Assembly (NCBI RefSeq): GCF_023072675.1
Contig: NZ_JALLGL010000014.1
Coordinates: forward strand, 1-43,131
From: Streptomyces sp. XM83C
GTDB lineage: Bacteria; Actinomycetota; Actinomycetes; Streptomycetales; Streptomycetaceae
Direction of reading: 5' to 3'
DNA length: 43,131 nt
Below, one piece after another: positions 9,862 through 19,714 of the stretch. The notes under the pieces are model-generated. The model saw only the letters and a list, made by a program, of their open reading frames with translations. It did no database searches and was not told the DNA's origin. A program made the position numbers and the translations under genes. The number at the start of each line of letters is the position of its first letter. The first letter of the stretch is position 1.

Positions 9862-10464
9862 TCAGCCGGCGTCAGGCATGTCGTCCCTCCCCTGCCTCGT
9901 CTCCCCCGCCGTGCGCGCGTCGGCGCCGCTTCCCCCTCCACGTGCGCCGTCCGTGTCCTGGCGGGGCTGGGGCAGGACCGGCTGGAGGACCAGCATCCGT
10001 TCGACGAGGCGGACGAACATCGCCACGTCACGTATCAGATCGTCGGCGTCGCGGCGGCTGGCCGCGCCCTGGATGCCTGCCTCGGCCCGGGCGCGGCGCC
10101 GGGCCCCGGAGGCGAAGAGCGCGCTCCACTCGGTCAGTTCCGGCGCGATCTCGGGGAGCACTTCCCAGGCGCTCCGGATCCTGGCCCGTTTGCGCGGCGA
10201 GGTCTCGGGGCGTCCGCGGGCGGCGAGCACGGCGGCGGCGGTGCGGAGGGCGGCGAGGTGTGCGGTGGCGTACCGCTCGTTGGGGGTTTCGAGCAGGGCG
10301 GCCTCGTCGAGGCCGGCGCGGGCCTGGGCGAGCAGGTCGAGGGCGGCGGGCGGGGCGCTCGCCCGGCGCAGCACGGGGTGCACGTCGCTCGCCGGGCCGG
10401 TCAGTGAGGGGGCAGGGCCGGTGGCGCGGCGCCGGCGGGCGGCTGCTGCGTGGTAGCTGGCCAT
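9862..10464 (-). CDS. SAV_6107 family HEPN-domain protein
   Basis: 200-residue cytoplasmic protein beginning at ATG 10464 with AGGAGG six bases upstream. A basic, Ser/Pro-containing N-terminus (RRRRATGPAPSLTGP) precedes an all-alpha domain. It carries an R-x4-H motif (Arg64 to His69, RYATAH) of the kind that forms the RNase centre of HEPN proteins. The C-terminal ~25 residues are Gly/Asp-rich and look disordered. I recognise the family as the conserved Streptomyces group named after SAV_6107; its function is not established. The gene is divergent from the ABC/YhgE/TetR operon, and their shared 196-base intergenic region contains a TetR-type operator. No toxin-antitoxin partner is visible. Confidence 0.85.
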   Translation of the reverse strand: MASYHAAAARRRRATGPAPSLTGPASDVHPVLRRASAPPAALDLLAQARAGLDEAALLETPNERYATAHLAALRTAAAVLAARGRPETSPRKRARIRSAWEVLPEIAPELTEWSALFASGARRRARAEAGIQGAASRRDADDLIRDVAMFVRLVERMLVLQPVLPQPRQDTDGARGGGSGADARTAGETRQGRDDMPDAG

Positions 10465-10590
10465 GACGAACCTCCTGTCGTCTGTCGACGGCACGCTCCG
10501 CAGCGGAGTGCCGTATGTGCCCATCGTGAGGTATGGCACTGACAATCCGGTCTGACCTGGGCTTTTGCTTCGATCGCAGGTTCGGGTTAG

Positions 10591-10618
10591 TTTTTGCACT
10601 GACCAGTCAGTTCAAAAT
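10591..10618 (+). promoter_or_regulatory. TetR-type operator in front of the ABC/YhgE/tetR operon
   Basis: Inverted repeat of two 13-base arms (10591-10603 and 10606-10618) matching at 11 positions around a two-base centre; the core is ACTGAC-CA-GTCAGT, flanked by TTTTG and CAAAA. It ends 42 bases before the ABC ATPase start. Palindromes of this size commonly bind TetR dimers, and a tetR gene is third in the operon, so autoregulation is likely. A lone GCACTGAC copy occurs at 10536-10543. Confidence 0.7.
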
Positions 10619-10660
10619 GAGCCGCTCGTGGCGGCGGCTCGCATCAAAGGGGGTGGGACT

Positions 10661-11474
<814 letters not shown>

Positions 11475-11503
<29 letters not shown>

Positions 11504-13559
11504 GCTGCGGCGTTTCGGCCGGGGCAAGCTGCCGCGCGCCGCGCTGGTGGCGCTTCTGCTGCTGCCCCTGCTGTACGGCGCCCTGTACCTGTGGTCGTTC
11601 TGGGACCCGTACGGCCGCCTGGACCGTATCCCCGTGGCGCTGGTCAACGCGGACCGGGGCGCGACCGTCGACGGCAAGAGGATCACCGCGGGCGACGACA
11701 TCGCCGAGCGGCTGCACGCCTCACAGACCTTCGACTGGCGGGAGGTCGACGCCGAGGAGGCCCGGCGGGGCGTGGAGGACGGCACGTACTACCTGTCGCT
11801 GACCATGCCGGCGGACTTCAGTGCCCGGATCGCCTCCAGTTCGGGCAGCGCGCCGGAGACGGGCGCGTTGCAGGTGCGCACCAACGACGCGAACAACTAC
11901 ATCGTCGGGCAGATCTCCCGGACGGTGTTCAGCGAGGTGCGCACGGCGGCGTCCACGCGGACGGCCCGCACGTTCCTGGACCGCATCTTCATCTCCTTCT
12001 CCGACATCCACGACAAGACCGTCGAGGCGGCCGAGGGCGCGGACGAGCTCAGCACCGGCATCGGCAGGGCGAAGAAGGGCTCCAAGGATCTCGCGGACGG
12101 GCTGAAGGAGGCCAAGGAGGGCAGCGGCAAGCTGTCCGGCGGGCTGAAGAAGCTCCACACGGGCGCCGGGGAGCTGAAGGACGGCTCGGCGCAGGTCGCC
12201 GAGGGCACGAAGAAGCTCGCGGAGAAGGTGAACGGCACCGCGGACAAGGTGCGGCCGTTCCTGCAGGACAACGAGAAGTTCATCGGCGACACCGCGCGGC
12301 TCGTCGCCGACTCGGCCGCCGGCATCCGGCACAACCTCGACACGCTGGTCGAGCGGGCCCCGAAGACCGCCGCGCGCGCCCACCTCGCCGCCGATCTGCT
12401 CGACGGGGTGTACGAGCGGCGCTGCGAGACGCCGGTGCTGCCCGACACGGCCTGCGAGGACCTGAAGAAGGCCAAGACGGGTGCCGCCGACGTGGCGACC
12501 GTCGCCGACGACCTCAACACACTGATCGGCGACGTGCACGGGGACCTGAAGACGCTGGACACGCATCTGGCCACGCTGGAGAAGCAGGCCAGGCAGCTCG
12601 CCGAGCGCGCCCCGCATCTGTCGGAGGACCTCGACGACGCCGCGGCGAAGATCAACAAGCTGAACAGCGGCGCCGCCGAAGTGGCCAAGGGCGCGAAGGC
12701 CCTGCACACGGGTCTCGGCTCGGCGAAGAAGGGCGCGGTCTCCCTCGACACGGGCGTGGGCAAGCTGAAGACGGGCGCGGACACGCTGAACGGCGGCATG
12801 TTCAAGCTGGTCGACGGCTCCGGCAAGCTCGCCGGCGGGCTCCACGACGGCGCGGGCAAGATCCCCGACTACGACCAGCGGGAGCGTGACGAGCGCACGG
12901 ACGTGATGGCCGACCCGGTCCGGCTGGCCACGCAGAACCTGCACCGCGCGCCCAACTACGGCACCGGTTTCGCCCCGTACTTCATCCCGCTGTCGCTGTG
13001 GGTGGGCGCGATGGTGGCGTACATGCTGATCCCGCCGATGAACCGGCGTGCGCTCGCCGCGGGCGCCCCGGCGTGGCGGATCGCGCTCGCGGGCTGGCTG
13101 CCGGTGGCGGCGATCGGGGTGCTGCAGTCGGCCGCGCTGATGGCGGTGCTGCACTGGGCGGTCGGCCTTCAGGCGGTCCGGGCGGCGGGCACGGTGGGCT
13201 TCCTGTTCCTGGTGACGGCCTGTTTCGCGGCGATCGTGCAGTGGCTGAACGCCCGGTTCGGCGCGGCCGGCCGGATCCTCGTCCTCGCGTTGCTGATGCT
13301 CCAGCTGACGTCGGCGGGCGGCACCTACCCGGTGCAGACGTCCCCGGGCTTCTTCAACGCGCTCCACCCGTATCTGCCGATGAGCTACGTCGTCCAGGCG
13401 CTGCGGCGGCTGATCACGGGCGGCGATCCGGGGCCGGTGTGGACGGCGTGCGCGGTGCTGGTGGCCTTCACCGCGGGCGCGCTGGCGCTGACCGCGCTGG
13501 CGGCGCGCCGCCGCCAGGTGTGGACGCTGGACAAGCTGCACCCGGAGCTGAGCCTGTGA
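11475..13559 (+). CDS. YhgE/Pip family membrane protein (ABC-2 like)
   Basis: 694-residue integral membrane protein. One helix near the N-terminus (ALVALLLLPLLYGALYLW, about 22-40) is followed by a large extracytoplasmic region (about 45-500) rich in L-x2-G repeats such as ADGLKEAKEGSGKLSGGLKK, which should form long helical bundles. Five or six helices near the C-terminus (from about 505) resemble ABC-2 permeases. This is the YhgE/Pip plan (Pip is the phage infection protein of Lactococcus). ATG 11475 has a GGAG-containing site seven bases upstream and overlaps the ATPase gene by 29 bases. A TetR gene follows. Such trios often export lipophilic or toxic compounds; the substrate here is unknown. 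Confidence 0.92.
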
Positions 13560-13594
13560 CCACGCGCGCGTGCCCGCCTGTGACAATCGGTGCC

Positions 13595-14221
13595 ATGGAA
13601 AGCAGCACCACGTCGGGCGGCACGTCCCGCCGCGAGGCCACCCGGCAGAAGCTCTACGAGGCGGCCGTCACGCTCATCGCCGAGCAGGGCTTCTCCGCCA
13701 CCACGGTCGACGAGATCGCCGAGCGCGCGGGAGTCGCGAAGGGCACCGTCTACTACAACTTCGCGAGCAAGTCGGTCCTCTTCGAGGAGCTGCTGCGGCA
13801 CGGGGTGGGTCTGCTGACCGCCTCGCTGCGTGAGGCGGCCGAGGCAACGGCCCGGGAGGGCGGCTCGAAGGTGGACGCGCTGGACGCGATGATCCGCGCC
13901 GGCCTCGTCTTCATCGACCGCTACCCGGCCTTCACGCAGCTGTACGTGGCCGAGCTGTGGCGCACCAACCGCGCCTGGCAGTCCACGCTGCTGGTGGTGC
14001 GGCAGGAGGCGGTCGCGGTGGTCGAGGGGGTGCTGCGCGAGGGCGTGGCGGCCGGCGAGTTCAGCGAGGAGATCGATGTGCCGCTCACGGCGGCGGCCCT
14101 GGTCGGGATGGTGCTGGTGGCGGCGCTGGACTGGAAGTCGTTCCAGCCGGAGCGGTCTTTGGACGATGTGCACGCGGCGCTGTCGCGGCTGCTCCAGGGC
14201 CGGGTGAGCGGGCGCCGCTGA
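13595..14221 (+). CDS. TetR family transcriptional repressor
   Basis: 208-residue one-component regulator. The N-terminal helix-turn-helix domain is clear (EAAVTLIAEQGFSATTVDEI, then AERAGVAKGTVYYNFASKSV), followed by an all-helical ligand-binding and dimer domain. ATG 13595 is used; an in-frame GTG at 13580 is possible. No Shine-Dalgarno is present, but GTGACC and, 18 bases on, GACAAT precede the ATG by seven bases, so a leaderless internal transcript is plausible besides read-through from the operon. It is 35 bases downstream of the YhgE/Pip gene and should repress the operon through the palindrome at 10591-10618. A strong terminator follows. Confidence 0.92.
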   Translation: MESSTTSGGTSRREATRQKLYEAAVTLIAEQGFSATTVDEIAERAGVAKGTVYYNFASKSVLFEELLRHGVGLLTASLREAAEATAREGGSKVDALDAMIRAGLVFIDRYPAFTQLYVAELWRTNRAWQSTLLVVRQEAVAVVEGVLREGVAAGEFSEEIDVPLTAAALVGMVLVAALDWKSFQPERSLDDVHAALSRLLQGRVSGRR

Positions 14222-14256
14222 CCCCGGCGCCCACGGCCGGCGTCACGGCCGCGGAA

Positions 14257-14315
14257 AGCGCCGGTTCCGGCAGGGGCCCTGTCCCCCGACAGGCCCGCTC
14301 GCCGGAACCGGCGCT
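14257..14315 (+). terminator. Large hairpin terminator after tetR
   Basis: Perfect 14-base arms (14257-14270 and 14302-14315) around 31 bases that themselves pair (CTGTC with GACAG, continuing with one bulge). It lies 35 bases past the tetR stop codon, closing the operon. Confidence 0.8.
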
Positions 14316-14776
14316 CGTGTCGCTCCCCGTACGTCCCGCACGAGGGACGCGGCACGCGTGCGTGTGCCGCTGTTCCCCGTGCGGTGCGTACGCCCCCGTC
14401 GGAACCCCCGTCGACGGTCGTCCCCCGGGTTCCCCCTGCCTCGCTCCCGCCGACGCTCCGGCCGGCGGAAGGAGCGGATCGAGGGCGGCTCCGTTCCGGC
14501 GCCCCGTGTCGCCGGTGCCGGAGCCGTGCCCTGTCTCCGTGCCTCCACTCTCCCGGTTGGACGGGCCCGTCCCCATCCGCGCGGGTACTCATCTCTGCGC
14601 CTAGGTACGGATACTCAGTCCTGAGCACTCACCCCCGGCCGCCTGAGGGCAGGGGCGGTGGCGCGGACACTCCCGGGCGCCGGCCGACACGCCCGTCAGC
14701 GGGGCGGACGCGCCCCGCGACCGGGGCGGCCACTCCCCCGGCCCGGCTGTCGGTGGCGGCGGATAAAGTCGCGGGC
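14316..14776. other. Intergenic region with short repeated motifs
   Basis: About 460 bases without a credible gene. Small hairpins occur (for example 14349-14355 with 14364-14370). Three copies of [TC]ACTCA at 14586, 14612 and 14626, the last two forming CTCAG-TC-CTGAG, may be regulatory. Just before the next gene, GATAAA (14762-14767) may be a -10 element nine bases from its ATG. Confidence 0.4.
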
Positions 14777-16285
14777 ATGGCACGGATTGCGGTGATCGGC
14801 GCCGGGATGGGCGCCCTGGCGGCGTCCGCCCGGCTGGCCGTGGCAGGCCACCGGGTGGTGGTGTACGAGCGGACGGACACGTACGGCGGTGCGCTGCGCC
14901 GCGTCGAGCGGGACGGCTTCCGTTTCGACACCGGTCCGGGCCTGCTGCCGCTGCCGGCCGTCTGGCGGGACCTGTTCGTGAAGACGGGCAAGGAGCCGCT
15001 GGAGGACCGCGTCGACCTGGTCCAGGTCGATCCGGCGGCCCGGCACGTCTTCCCGGACGGCACACGGGTCGCGCTGCCGAACGCCTCACGTGCCGGTGTC
15101 GTCGCCGCCCTCGACGAGGCGCTGGGCGACGGGGCCGGGCAGCGCTGGGGCGACTTCCTGGTGCGCGCCCGCGAGACCTGGGACCGCACCCGGCGGCCCC
15201 TGCTGGAGGAGCCGCTGTGGCCGAACTGGCAGGTGCTCGCCGAGAAGGAGCCGTATCCGTCGGTGCCGGTCAAGCGGCTGCTGCGCACCCGGCGTGCCCG
15301 CACCCTGCGCGAGATCGGCGCCTTCGAGCTGCGCGACGAGCGGCTGGCCGCGCTGCTGGAGAGCCACGCCCTCGCGTACGGCCTGGACCCGCGGACCGCC
15401 CCGGCGAGCACGGCCGTGCTGCCGTACATGGAGCACGCCTTCGGCATGTGGTACGTCCGCGGCGGGCTGCGTGAGCTGGCCCGTGCCGTGTACGAGCGGT
15501 GTCTGGCGCGGCGGGTCGAGTTCGTGTTCGGCGCCGAGGTCACGCGTGTCGTGGAGAAGGACGGCCGGGCGGCCGGGGTGGAGCTGGCCGACGGGACGGT
15601 CGCCGAGGTGGACCATGTGGTGGCGGACGTGGACCCGGCGCGGCTGCGCACCCTGACGGGTCACCAGCTGGACGGGGAGGGCGAGGTACGGGCTGACCCG
15701 GCCGGCGAGGGGAAGGGCCGGGCCGTGCTGCTGCTGGCGTTGCGCGGGGAGCGCGAGGAAGGCGCCGCCCACCGCACGGTGGTGCATGCGCGGGACCGGG
15801 AGACGGAGATGGACTTCCTGGTGGCGACCGGTGGCGAGGAGATCCCCTCCACCACGGCGACGGTGCTGCGCCCGGACGATCCGACGCTCGCCCCTGAGGG
15901 TCACGAGGCGGCGGTCGTGTCGGCGGTGCTCCCCGCCGGCCTGGACTGGGCGGACGAGGGCACGGTACGGCGCTGTACGGACGTGCTGCTGGACGCGGCG
16001 GAGCGGGCGGTGCCCGGTCTGCGGGAGCGGCTGCTGTGGCACGAGCTGCGCACCCCGGCGCACACCGCGGAGGAGACGGGCGCCCGTCCGGGTGCGGTGC
16101 CGCCTCCGGCGTTCGCCGCCGCCGGGGGCCGGCTGCTGCATCCCGCGAACACGACGCGGCTGCCGGGCCTGTACCGGGTGGGCGGCTGGGCGCATCCGGG
16201 CGGCGGTCTGCCGCACGCGGGCATGTCGGGTGCGCTGGTGGCCGGGCTGATCGTGGAGGGGCCGGACTTCCGCGGCTCGCAGTGA
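14777..16285 (+). CDS. CrtI-like NAD(P)/FAD-dependent oxidoreductase
   Basis: 502-residue flavoprotein of the phytoene desaturase-like amine-oxidase superfamily. The dinucleotide-binding loop is VIGAGMGALAASARL (G8-x-G10-x-G12), followed by YERTDTYGGALR, the acidic strand end plus GG motif. The C-terminus has the FAD-closing block RVGGWAHPGGGLPHAGMSG. The substrate cannot be told; no other carotenoid gene is nearby, so a carotenoid role is only one option. ATG 14777 has no Shine-Dalgarno, and a GATAAA hexamer precedes it by nine bases, so the mRNA may be leaderless. It runs convergently toward the Tyr-rich membrane protein gene with a 28-base gap and no obvious terminator between them. Confidence 0.88.
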   Translation: MARIAVIGAGMGALAASARLAVAGHRVVVYERTDTYGGALRRVERDGFRFDTGPGLLPLPAVWRDLFVKTGKEPLEDRVDLVQVDPAARHVFPDGTRVALPNASRAGVVAALDEALGDGAGQRWGDFLVRARETWDRTRRPLLEEPLWPNWQVLAEKEPYPSVPVKRLLRTRRARTLREIGAFELRDERLAALLESHALAYGLDPRTAPASTAVLPYMEHAFGMWYVRGGLRELARAVYERCLARRVEFVFGAEVTRVVEKDGRAAGVELADGTVAEVDHVVADVDPARLRTLTGHQLDGEGEVRADPAGEGKGRAVLLLALRGEREEGAAHRTVVHARDRETEMDFLVATGGEEIPSTTATVLRPDDPTLAPEGHEAAVVSAVLPAGLDWADEGTVRRCTDVLLDAAERAVPGLRERLLWHELRTPAHTAEETGARPGAVPPPAFAAAGGRLLHPANTTRLPGLYRVGGWAHPGGGLPHAGMSGALVAGLIVEGPDFRGSQ

Positions 16286-16313
16286 GCCCGGACCCGTGCG
16301 GGGCGCCGGGGGT

Positions 16314-17228
16314 TCAGAAACGGTACTGCTCGTCGTACCCGGCGCTCTGCCCGTTGCCCTGCTGGTACGGGTAGGGCTGCTGCTCCGGCGGCAGTTCACC
16401 GCCGTAGGTCTCGTCGTTGCGCTGCTGCGGCACCCACACCCCGCCGGCCGGGGTCGTCCCGTCGTAGCCGCCGGTGGCGTACTGGTCGCCGCCGTACGTC
16501 TGCTGGCCGTAGGCCTGGTCGCCGTAGCCGGTGTCGTATCCGGCGCCGCCGTAGGTCTGCGTGCCGATGTACGGGTCGGAGTAGGCGGCGTACTGCTGCT
16601 GACCGGTGTCGTAGCCGTAGCCGTAGCCGGAGTACGCGTCGTAGCCGTACGTCTGGTCGGTGGACTGGGCGGTCGCGGCGTACTGGTCCTGCGGCCGGGC
16701 CTCGCCTGCGCGGTCGCCGTAGACGCCGTAGGAGCCGGTGTCGTCGGGCAGCGGCTCCGGCTGGTAGACGGCCGTGGTCCCGCCGGCGGCCGGGCGGGCC
16801 GGGGTGAACACGTCGTCGCGGTCGTCGTCGTAGGAGAGCCGGTCCTCGTAGGCTCCGGAGGCCGCGGTGGCGTCGGCCCCGCTGTCGTCGTCGGCCTGGA
16901 GGTCGGACACCTCCAGGGTGGGCTCCCGGCGCTCCGCGCCGCCGCGGCGGCGCTTGCTGCCCTTGTCGGCGCCGGGACGGCTGACCGCCCAGCCGGCGGC
17001 GAAGCCGCGCCGGAACGACAGCGTGACGTAGGTCTGCCCGACGGCGAAGGCGGCGGCGCCCGCCGCGATCACGAGGACAGACGGGATCAGTACACCGAAG
17101 ACGACGCCGAGGAAGCCGACGAACGCGAGCAGCCGCCAGCGGAGCCGCGCCTTGTACTGCAGCAGCACCTCACCGAGCAGCCACAGCGCGACGACGCCGA
17201 ACGCGATGTAGAGGACCGTCCAGCCCAT
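16314..17228 (-). CDS. Membrane protein with Tyr/Gly/Gln-rich low-complexity tail
   Basis: 304-residue protein from ATG 17228 with GAGAGGGG five bases upstream. The N-terminal 70 residues hold about three membrane helices (4-23, 33-48, 50-65). A basic patch follows (GSKRRRGGAERR), then an acidic linker, and from about 185 to the end a tail dominated by Tyr, Gly, Gln, Asp and Thr (for example YDAYSGYGYGYD). Such composition resembles prion-like or phase-separating segments. No enzymatic domain is visible. The gene is upstream of metF on the minus-strand map only by proximity: they share the strand but metF is read first, 56 bases away, so co-transcription from metF is possible. Function unknown. 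Confidence 0.88.
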   Translation of the reverse strand: MGWTVLYIAFGVVALWLLGEVLLQYKARLRWRLLAFVGFLGVVFGVLIPSVLVIAAGAAAFAVGQTYVTLSFRRGFAAGWAVSRPGADKGSKRRRGGAERREPTLEVSDLQADDDSGADATAASGAYEDRLSYDDDRDDVFTPARPAAGGTTAVYQPEPLPDDTGSYGVYGDRAGEARPQDQYAATAQSTDQTYGYDAYSGYGYGYDTGQQQYAAYSDPYIGTQTYGGAGYDTGYGDQAYGQQTYGGDQYATGGYDGTTPAGGVWVPQQRNDETYGGELPPEQQPYPYQQGNGQSAGYDEQYRF

Positions 17229-17284
17229 GTACGCCCCTCTCCCAGTGGCCGCTGTGCAGTGTGTCGTACGGCAGTGCGACCGGT

Positions 17285-18208
17285 CTAGGCCTGCGGCGGG
17301 TGGTGCAGACCCAGGTTCTCGTAGATTTCCAGCGTGGCCGTGGAGTTGTTGAGCGTGATGAAGTGCAGACCGGGCACACCTTCGGCCAGCAGTCGCGCGC
17401 AGAACTCCGTGGCGAATTCGATGCCAATGGAGCGTACAGCGGCCGGATCGTCTTTCGCTGTGAGGATCCGCTCTTTCAGGCTGTCGGGGAAGGCCGCCGT
17501 GCTCAGCTTGGGCAGCCGCTCCAGCATCCTGATGCTGGTGACCGGCAGGATCTCGGGGATCACGGGGGTGTCGCAGCCGGCCGCGGCGACGGTGTCCCGC
17601 AGCCGCAGATAGGGCTCCGGGTCGAAGAACATCTGTGTGATGGCGTAGTCGGCGCCCGCCCGGCACTTGTCGACGAAGTACCGCACGTCCGTGTCCCAGT
17701 CCGTGGACCGCGGGTGCATCTCCGGGAACGCGGCGACGCCCACGCAGAAGTCACCGGACTCCTTGATGAGCTGCACCAGCTCCGCCGCGTACGTCAGCCC
17801 CTGCGGGTGGGGCACCCAGGGGCCCATGGGGTCGCCGGGCGGGTCGCCGCGTACGGCGAGCATGTTGCGGATCCCGGCGTCGGCGTACTGGCCGATGATG
17901 TTGCGCAGTTCGGCGATGGAGTGGTCGACGGCGGTGAGGTGGGCGACCGGCGTCAGCGTCGTGTCGGCGACGATCTGCTGGGTCTCCTTGACCGTGGTGG
18001 CGCGGGTGGTGCCGCCCGCGCCGTAGGTGACGGAGACGAAGTCGGGGGCCACGGCCTCGACCCTGCGCAGCGCGTTCCACAGGTTGCGCTCACCGGCCGG
18101 CGTCTTCGGCGCGTAGAACTCGAACGAGTACGTCGTCTTGCCGGCGGCGAGGATCTCGCGCACGGTGCGCGCGCGATCAGTCCTGGTGGATGCGGTTCCT
18201 AGGGCCAT
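17285..18208 (-). CDS. metF: 5,10-methylenetetrahydrofolate reductase
   Basis: FAD enzyme that reduces 5,10-methylene-THF to 5-methyl-THF for methionine synthesis. The 307-residue length is typical of bacterial MetF. Visible are the FEFYAPKT strand with the catalytic Glu30, SVTYGAGG, the AHLTAVDHS block, VRGDPPGD with Asp122 at the folate/flavin site, and the C-terminal [20 protein letters not shown] motif. ATG 18208 has no Shine-Dalgarno; TAACCT at 18220-18215 ends six bases before it, with TTGGGG 17 bases further upstream, so the mRNA may be leaderless. I found no B12 or SAM riboswitch upstream. The Tyr-rich membrane protein gene follows on the same strand. Confidence 0.96.
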   Translation of the reverse strand: MALGTASTRTDRARTVREILAAGKTTYSFEFYAPKTPAGERNLWNALRRVEAVAPDFVSVTYGAGGTTRATTVKETQQIVADTTLTPVAHLTAVDHSIAELRNIIGQYADAGIRNMLAVRGDPPGDPMGPWVPHPQGLTYAAELVQLIKESGDFCVGVAAFPEMHPRSTDWDTDVRYFVDKCRAGADYAITQMFFDPEPYLRLRDTVAAAGCDTPVIPEILPVTSIRMLERLPKLSTAAFPDSLKERILTAKDDPAAVRSIGIEFATEFCARLLAEGVPGLHFITLNNSTATLEIYENLGLHHPPQA

Positions 18209-18277
18209 ACGGGCAGGTTAACCACGGGTAGGCGGTCCCCCAACCGGATGCCGGATATTTGCCCGAATTGCCGGTTC

Positions 18278-18298
18278 TCTGTCCACTCCTTGGACAGA
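18278..18298 (-). terminator. Possible terminator downstream of thiE
   Basis: Inverted repeat with 8-base arms (18278-18285 and 18291-18298) and a five-base loop, 31 bases past the thiE stop and upstream of metF. Short and without a T-run, so moderate confidence. Confidence 0.45.
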
Positions 18299-18329
18299 TG
18301 GGGGTCCCCGGCCGGGTGAACGGCTCCGC

Positions 18330-18980
18330 TCAGGCCTCCCGCAGCCGCTTGGCGAACTCCGCGGCGGCGGCGCCCGGGTCGGCGGCCTCGGTGATCGCCC
18401 GGACGACGACGACGCGGCGGGCGCCCGCCTCGATCACCTCGTCGAGGTTGCCGAGGTCGATGCCCCCGATCGCGAACCAGGGGCGGTCGGTGCCGAGCGC
18501 GGCCGTGTTCCGGACCAGGCCGAGGCCGGGCGCGGGGCGGCCGGGTTTGGTGGGGGTGGGCCAGCAGGGGCCGGTGCAGAAATAGTCCACGCCCTCCTGC
18601 ACGGCGGCAGCGCGGGCCTCGTCCTCGGAGTGCGTGGATCGCCCGATGAGCACGTCGGGGCCGAGGACGGCGCGGGCGGCGGGCACCGGCAGGTCGCCCT
18701 GCCCGAGGTGCAGCACATCGGACCCGGCGGCGTGCGCGACGTCGGCGCGGTCGTTGACCGCGAGGAGCTTGCCGTGCCGGGCGCAGGCCTCGGCGAACAC
18801 CTTCAGGTGCTCCAGCTCCTCGGCGGCCTCCATGCCCTTGTCGCGCAGTTGCACGATGTCGACGCCGCCGGCCAGCACCGCGTCCAGGAACGCGGGCAGG
18901 TCGCCCTGGCGCCGTCGGGCGTCCGTGCAGAGGTAGAGCCGGGCGTCGGCGAGCCGGGCGCGGGCGTCGGTGTGCGGCAT
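18330..18980 (-). CDS. thiE: Thiamine phosphate synthase
   Basis: Joins hydroxymethylpyrimidine pyrophosphate to the thiazole phosphate to give thiamine phosphate. The 216-residue TIM barrel shows VQLRDKGM (pyrophosphate/Mg site), [28 protein letters not shown] (the flexible loop family motif, with Trp where many have Val/Phe), AIGGI and a C-terminal VVVVRAI phosphate-binding turn. ATG 18980 is preceded by GGGGGAC at five bases. It lies across from the thiO-thiS-thiG operon with three minus-strand genes between. I see no TPP riboswitch in front of thiE; a terminator at 19073-19095 separates it from the gene upstream. Confidence 0.95.
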   Translation of the reverse strand: MPHTDARARLADARLYLCTDARRRQGDLPAFLDAVLAGGVDIVQLRDKGMEAAEELEHLKVFAEACARHGKLLAVNDRADVAHAAGSDVLHLGQGDLPVPAARAVLGPDVLIGRSTHSEDEARAAAVQEGVDYFCTGPCWPTPTKPGRPAPGLGLVRNTAALGTDRPWFAIGGIDLGNLDEVIEAGARRVVVVRAITEAADPGAAAAEFAKRLREA

Positions 18981-19072
18981 GCGAAGTCCCCCCGTGGTGG
19001 GTGTCGAGGGCGTACGGGCCGGGGCGGGCGGCGGGCGGCCCTGAGGGCCGTCCTCACCCGGTACCCGGTGCC

Positions 19073-19095
19073 GGGACGGCCGCGGAGGCCGTCCC
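19073..19095 (-). terminator. Hairpin terminator of the Rv2175c-like gene
   Basis: GGGACGGCC and GGCCGTCCC (9-base arms, 19073-19081 and 19087-19095) around a five-base loop, 78 bases past the stop codon and upstream of thiE. A second small hairpin (19036-19050) lies beyond it. Confidence 0.65.
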
Positions 19096-19173
19096 CGACC
19101 GGGGTCGTGGCCTGCGCGGACGCGGGCCCCGGCCCGTACGCCGGACGGTGTTCGGTGGTGCTGCGGAGTCGGC

Positions 19174-19539
19174 TCAGACGGCGAGCGCCTGGGCGCGGCG
19201 CTTCACCTCCGTGCCGCGATTCTCGCTCAGGGCCTGCGCCGGGGTGCCGGGCAGGCTCGGGTCGGGGGTGAAGAGCCACTCGATCATCTCTTCGACCGTG
19301 AAGCCGTCGTCCCGCAGCAGGGTCAGGGTCCCGGACAGACCCTTGACGACCTTGTCCCCGTCGATGAAGGCGGCGGGGACGTGCAGCGCGCGGTTCTCGC
19401 CACGGCGTACGGCGATGAGCTGGCCCTCCTTGACCAGCTGCCGCACACGCGTCACCTCGACGCCGAGCTTCTCGGCGATGTCGGGGAGGGTGAGCCAGGC
19501 GGGGACGAGAGCATCGATCTTTGCGTCAATCTCGGTCAC
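19174..19539 (-). CDS. Rv2175c-like DNA-binding protein
   Basis: 121-residue protein of the actinobacterial Rv2175c family. In Mycobacterium tuberculosis, Rv2175c is a small DNA-binding protein phosphorylated by the Ser/Thr kinase PknL. A winged-helix-like N-terminal half is visible ([20 protein letters not shown], then [12 protein letters not shown]), followed by the family-specific HVPAAFI and [19 protein letters not shown] blocks. GTG 19539 is chosen because conserved sequence begins there ([10 protein letters not shown]). No ribosome site is visible, so leaderless translation is possible, and the in-frame extension upstream looks non-coding. A PASTA kinase is encoded about 4 kb away; whether it phosphorylates this protein is untested here. 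Confidence 0.88.
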   Translation of the reverse strand: MTEIDAKIDALVPAWLTLPDIAEKLGVEVTRVRQLVKEGQLIAVRRGENRALHVPAAFIDGDKVVKGLSGTLTLLRDDGFTVEEMIEWLFTPDPSLPGTPAQALSENRGTEVKRRAQALAV

Positions 19540-19714
19540 GGAACCAAGACTGCCATCTGCCACTGACAGTCGGAAGCCGGGCCGGTCCACCTGGGAGAAC
19601 ACACCCCACGAGCGGGTCAGTGCCGGGGCCCACGCTGCTGTCGCGAGCGGGCCTGCGCCAGGGGACGGTGCGGGCGTCGCGGGCGGACCGGCCGCGCCGG
19701 GACCGGTGCGGCCG

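Noticed and set aside
10536-10556. A second full TetR operator (GCACTGAC ... GTCTGAC)
   Set aside because: Only one half matches; the other half does not form the inverted repeat.
18209-18329. A B12 or SAM riboswitch before metF
   Set aside because: The region is only about 120 bases, lacks the conserved cores, and a leaderless promoter accounts for the start.
18981-19172. A second TPP riboswitch in front of thiE
   Set aside because: No CTGAGA or ACCTGAT elements occur; the region holds hairpins that fit a terminator.
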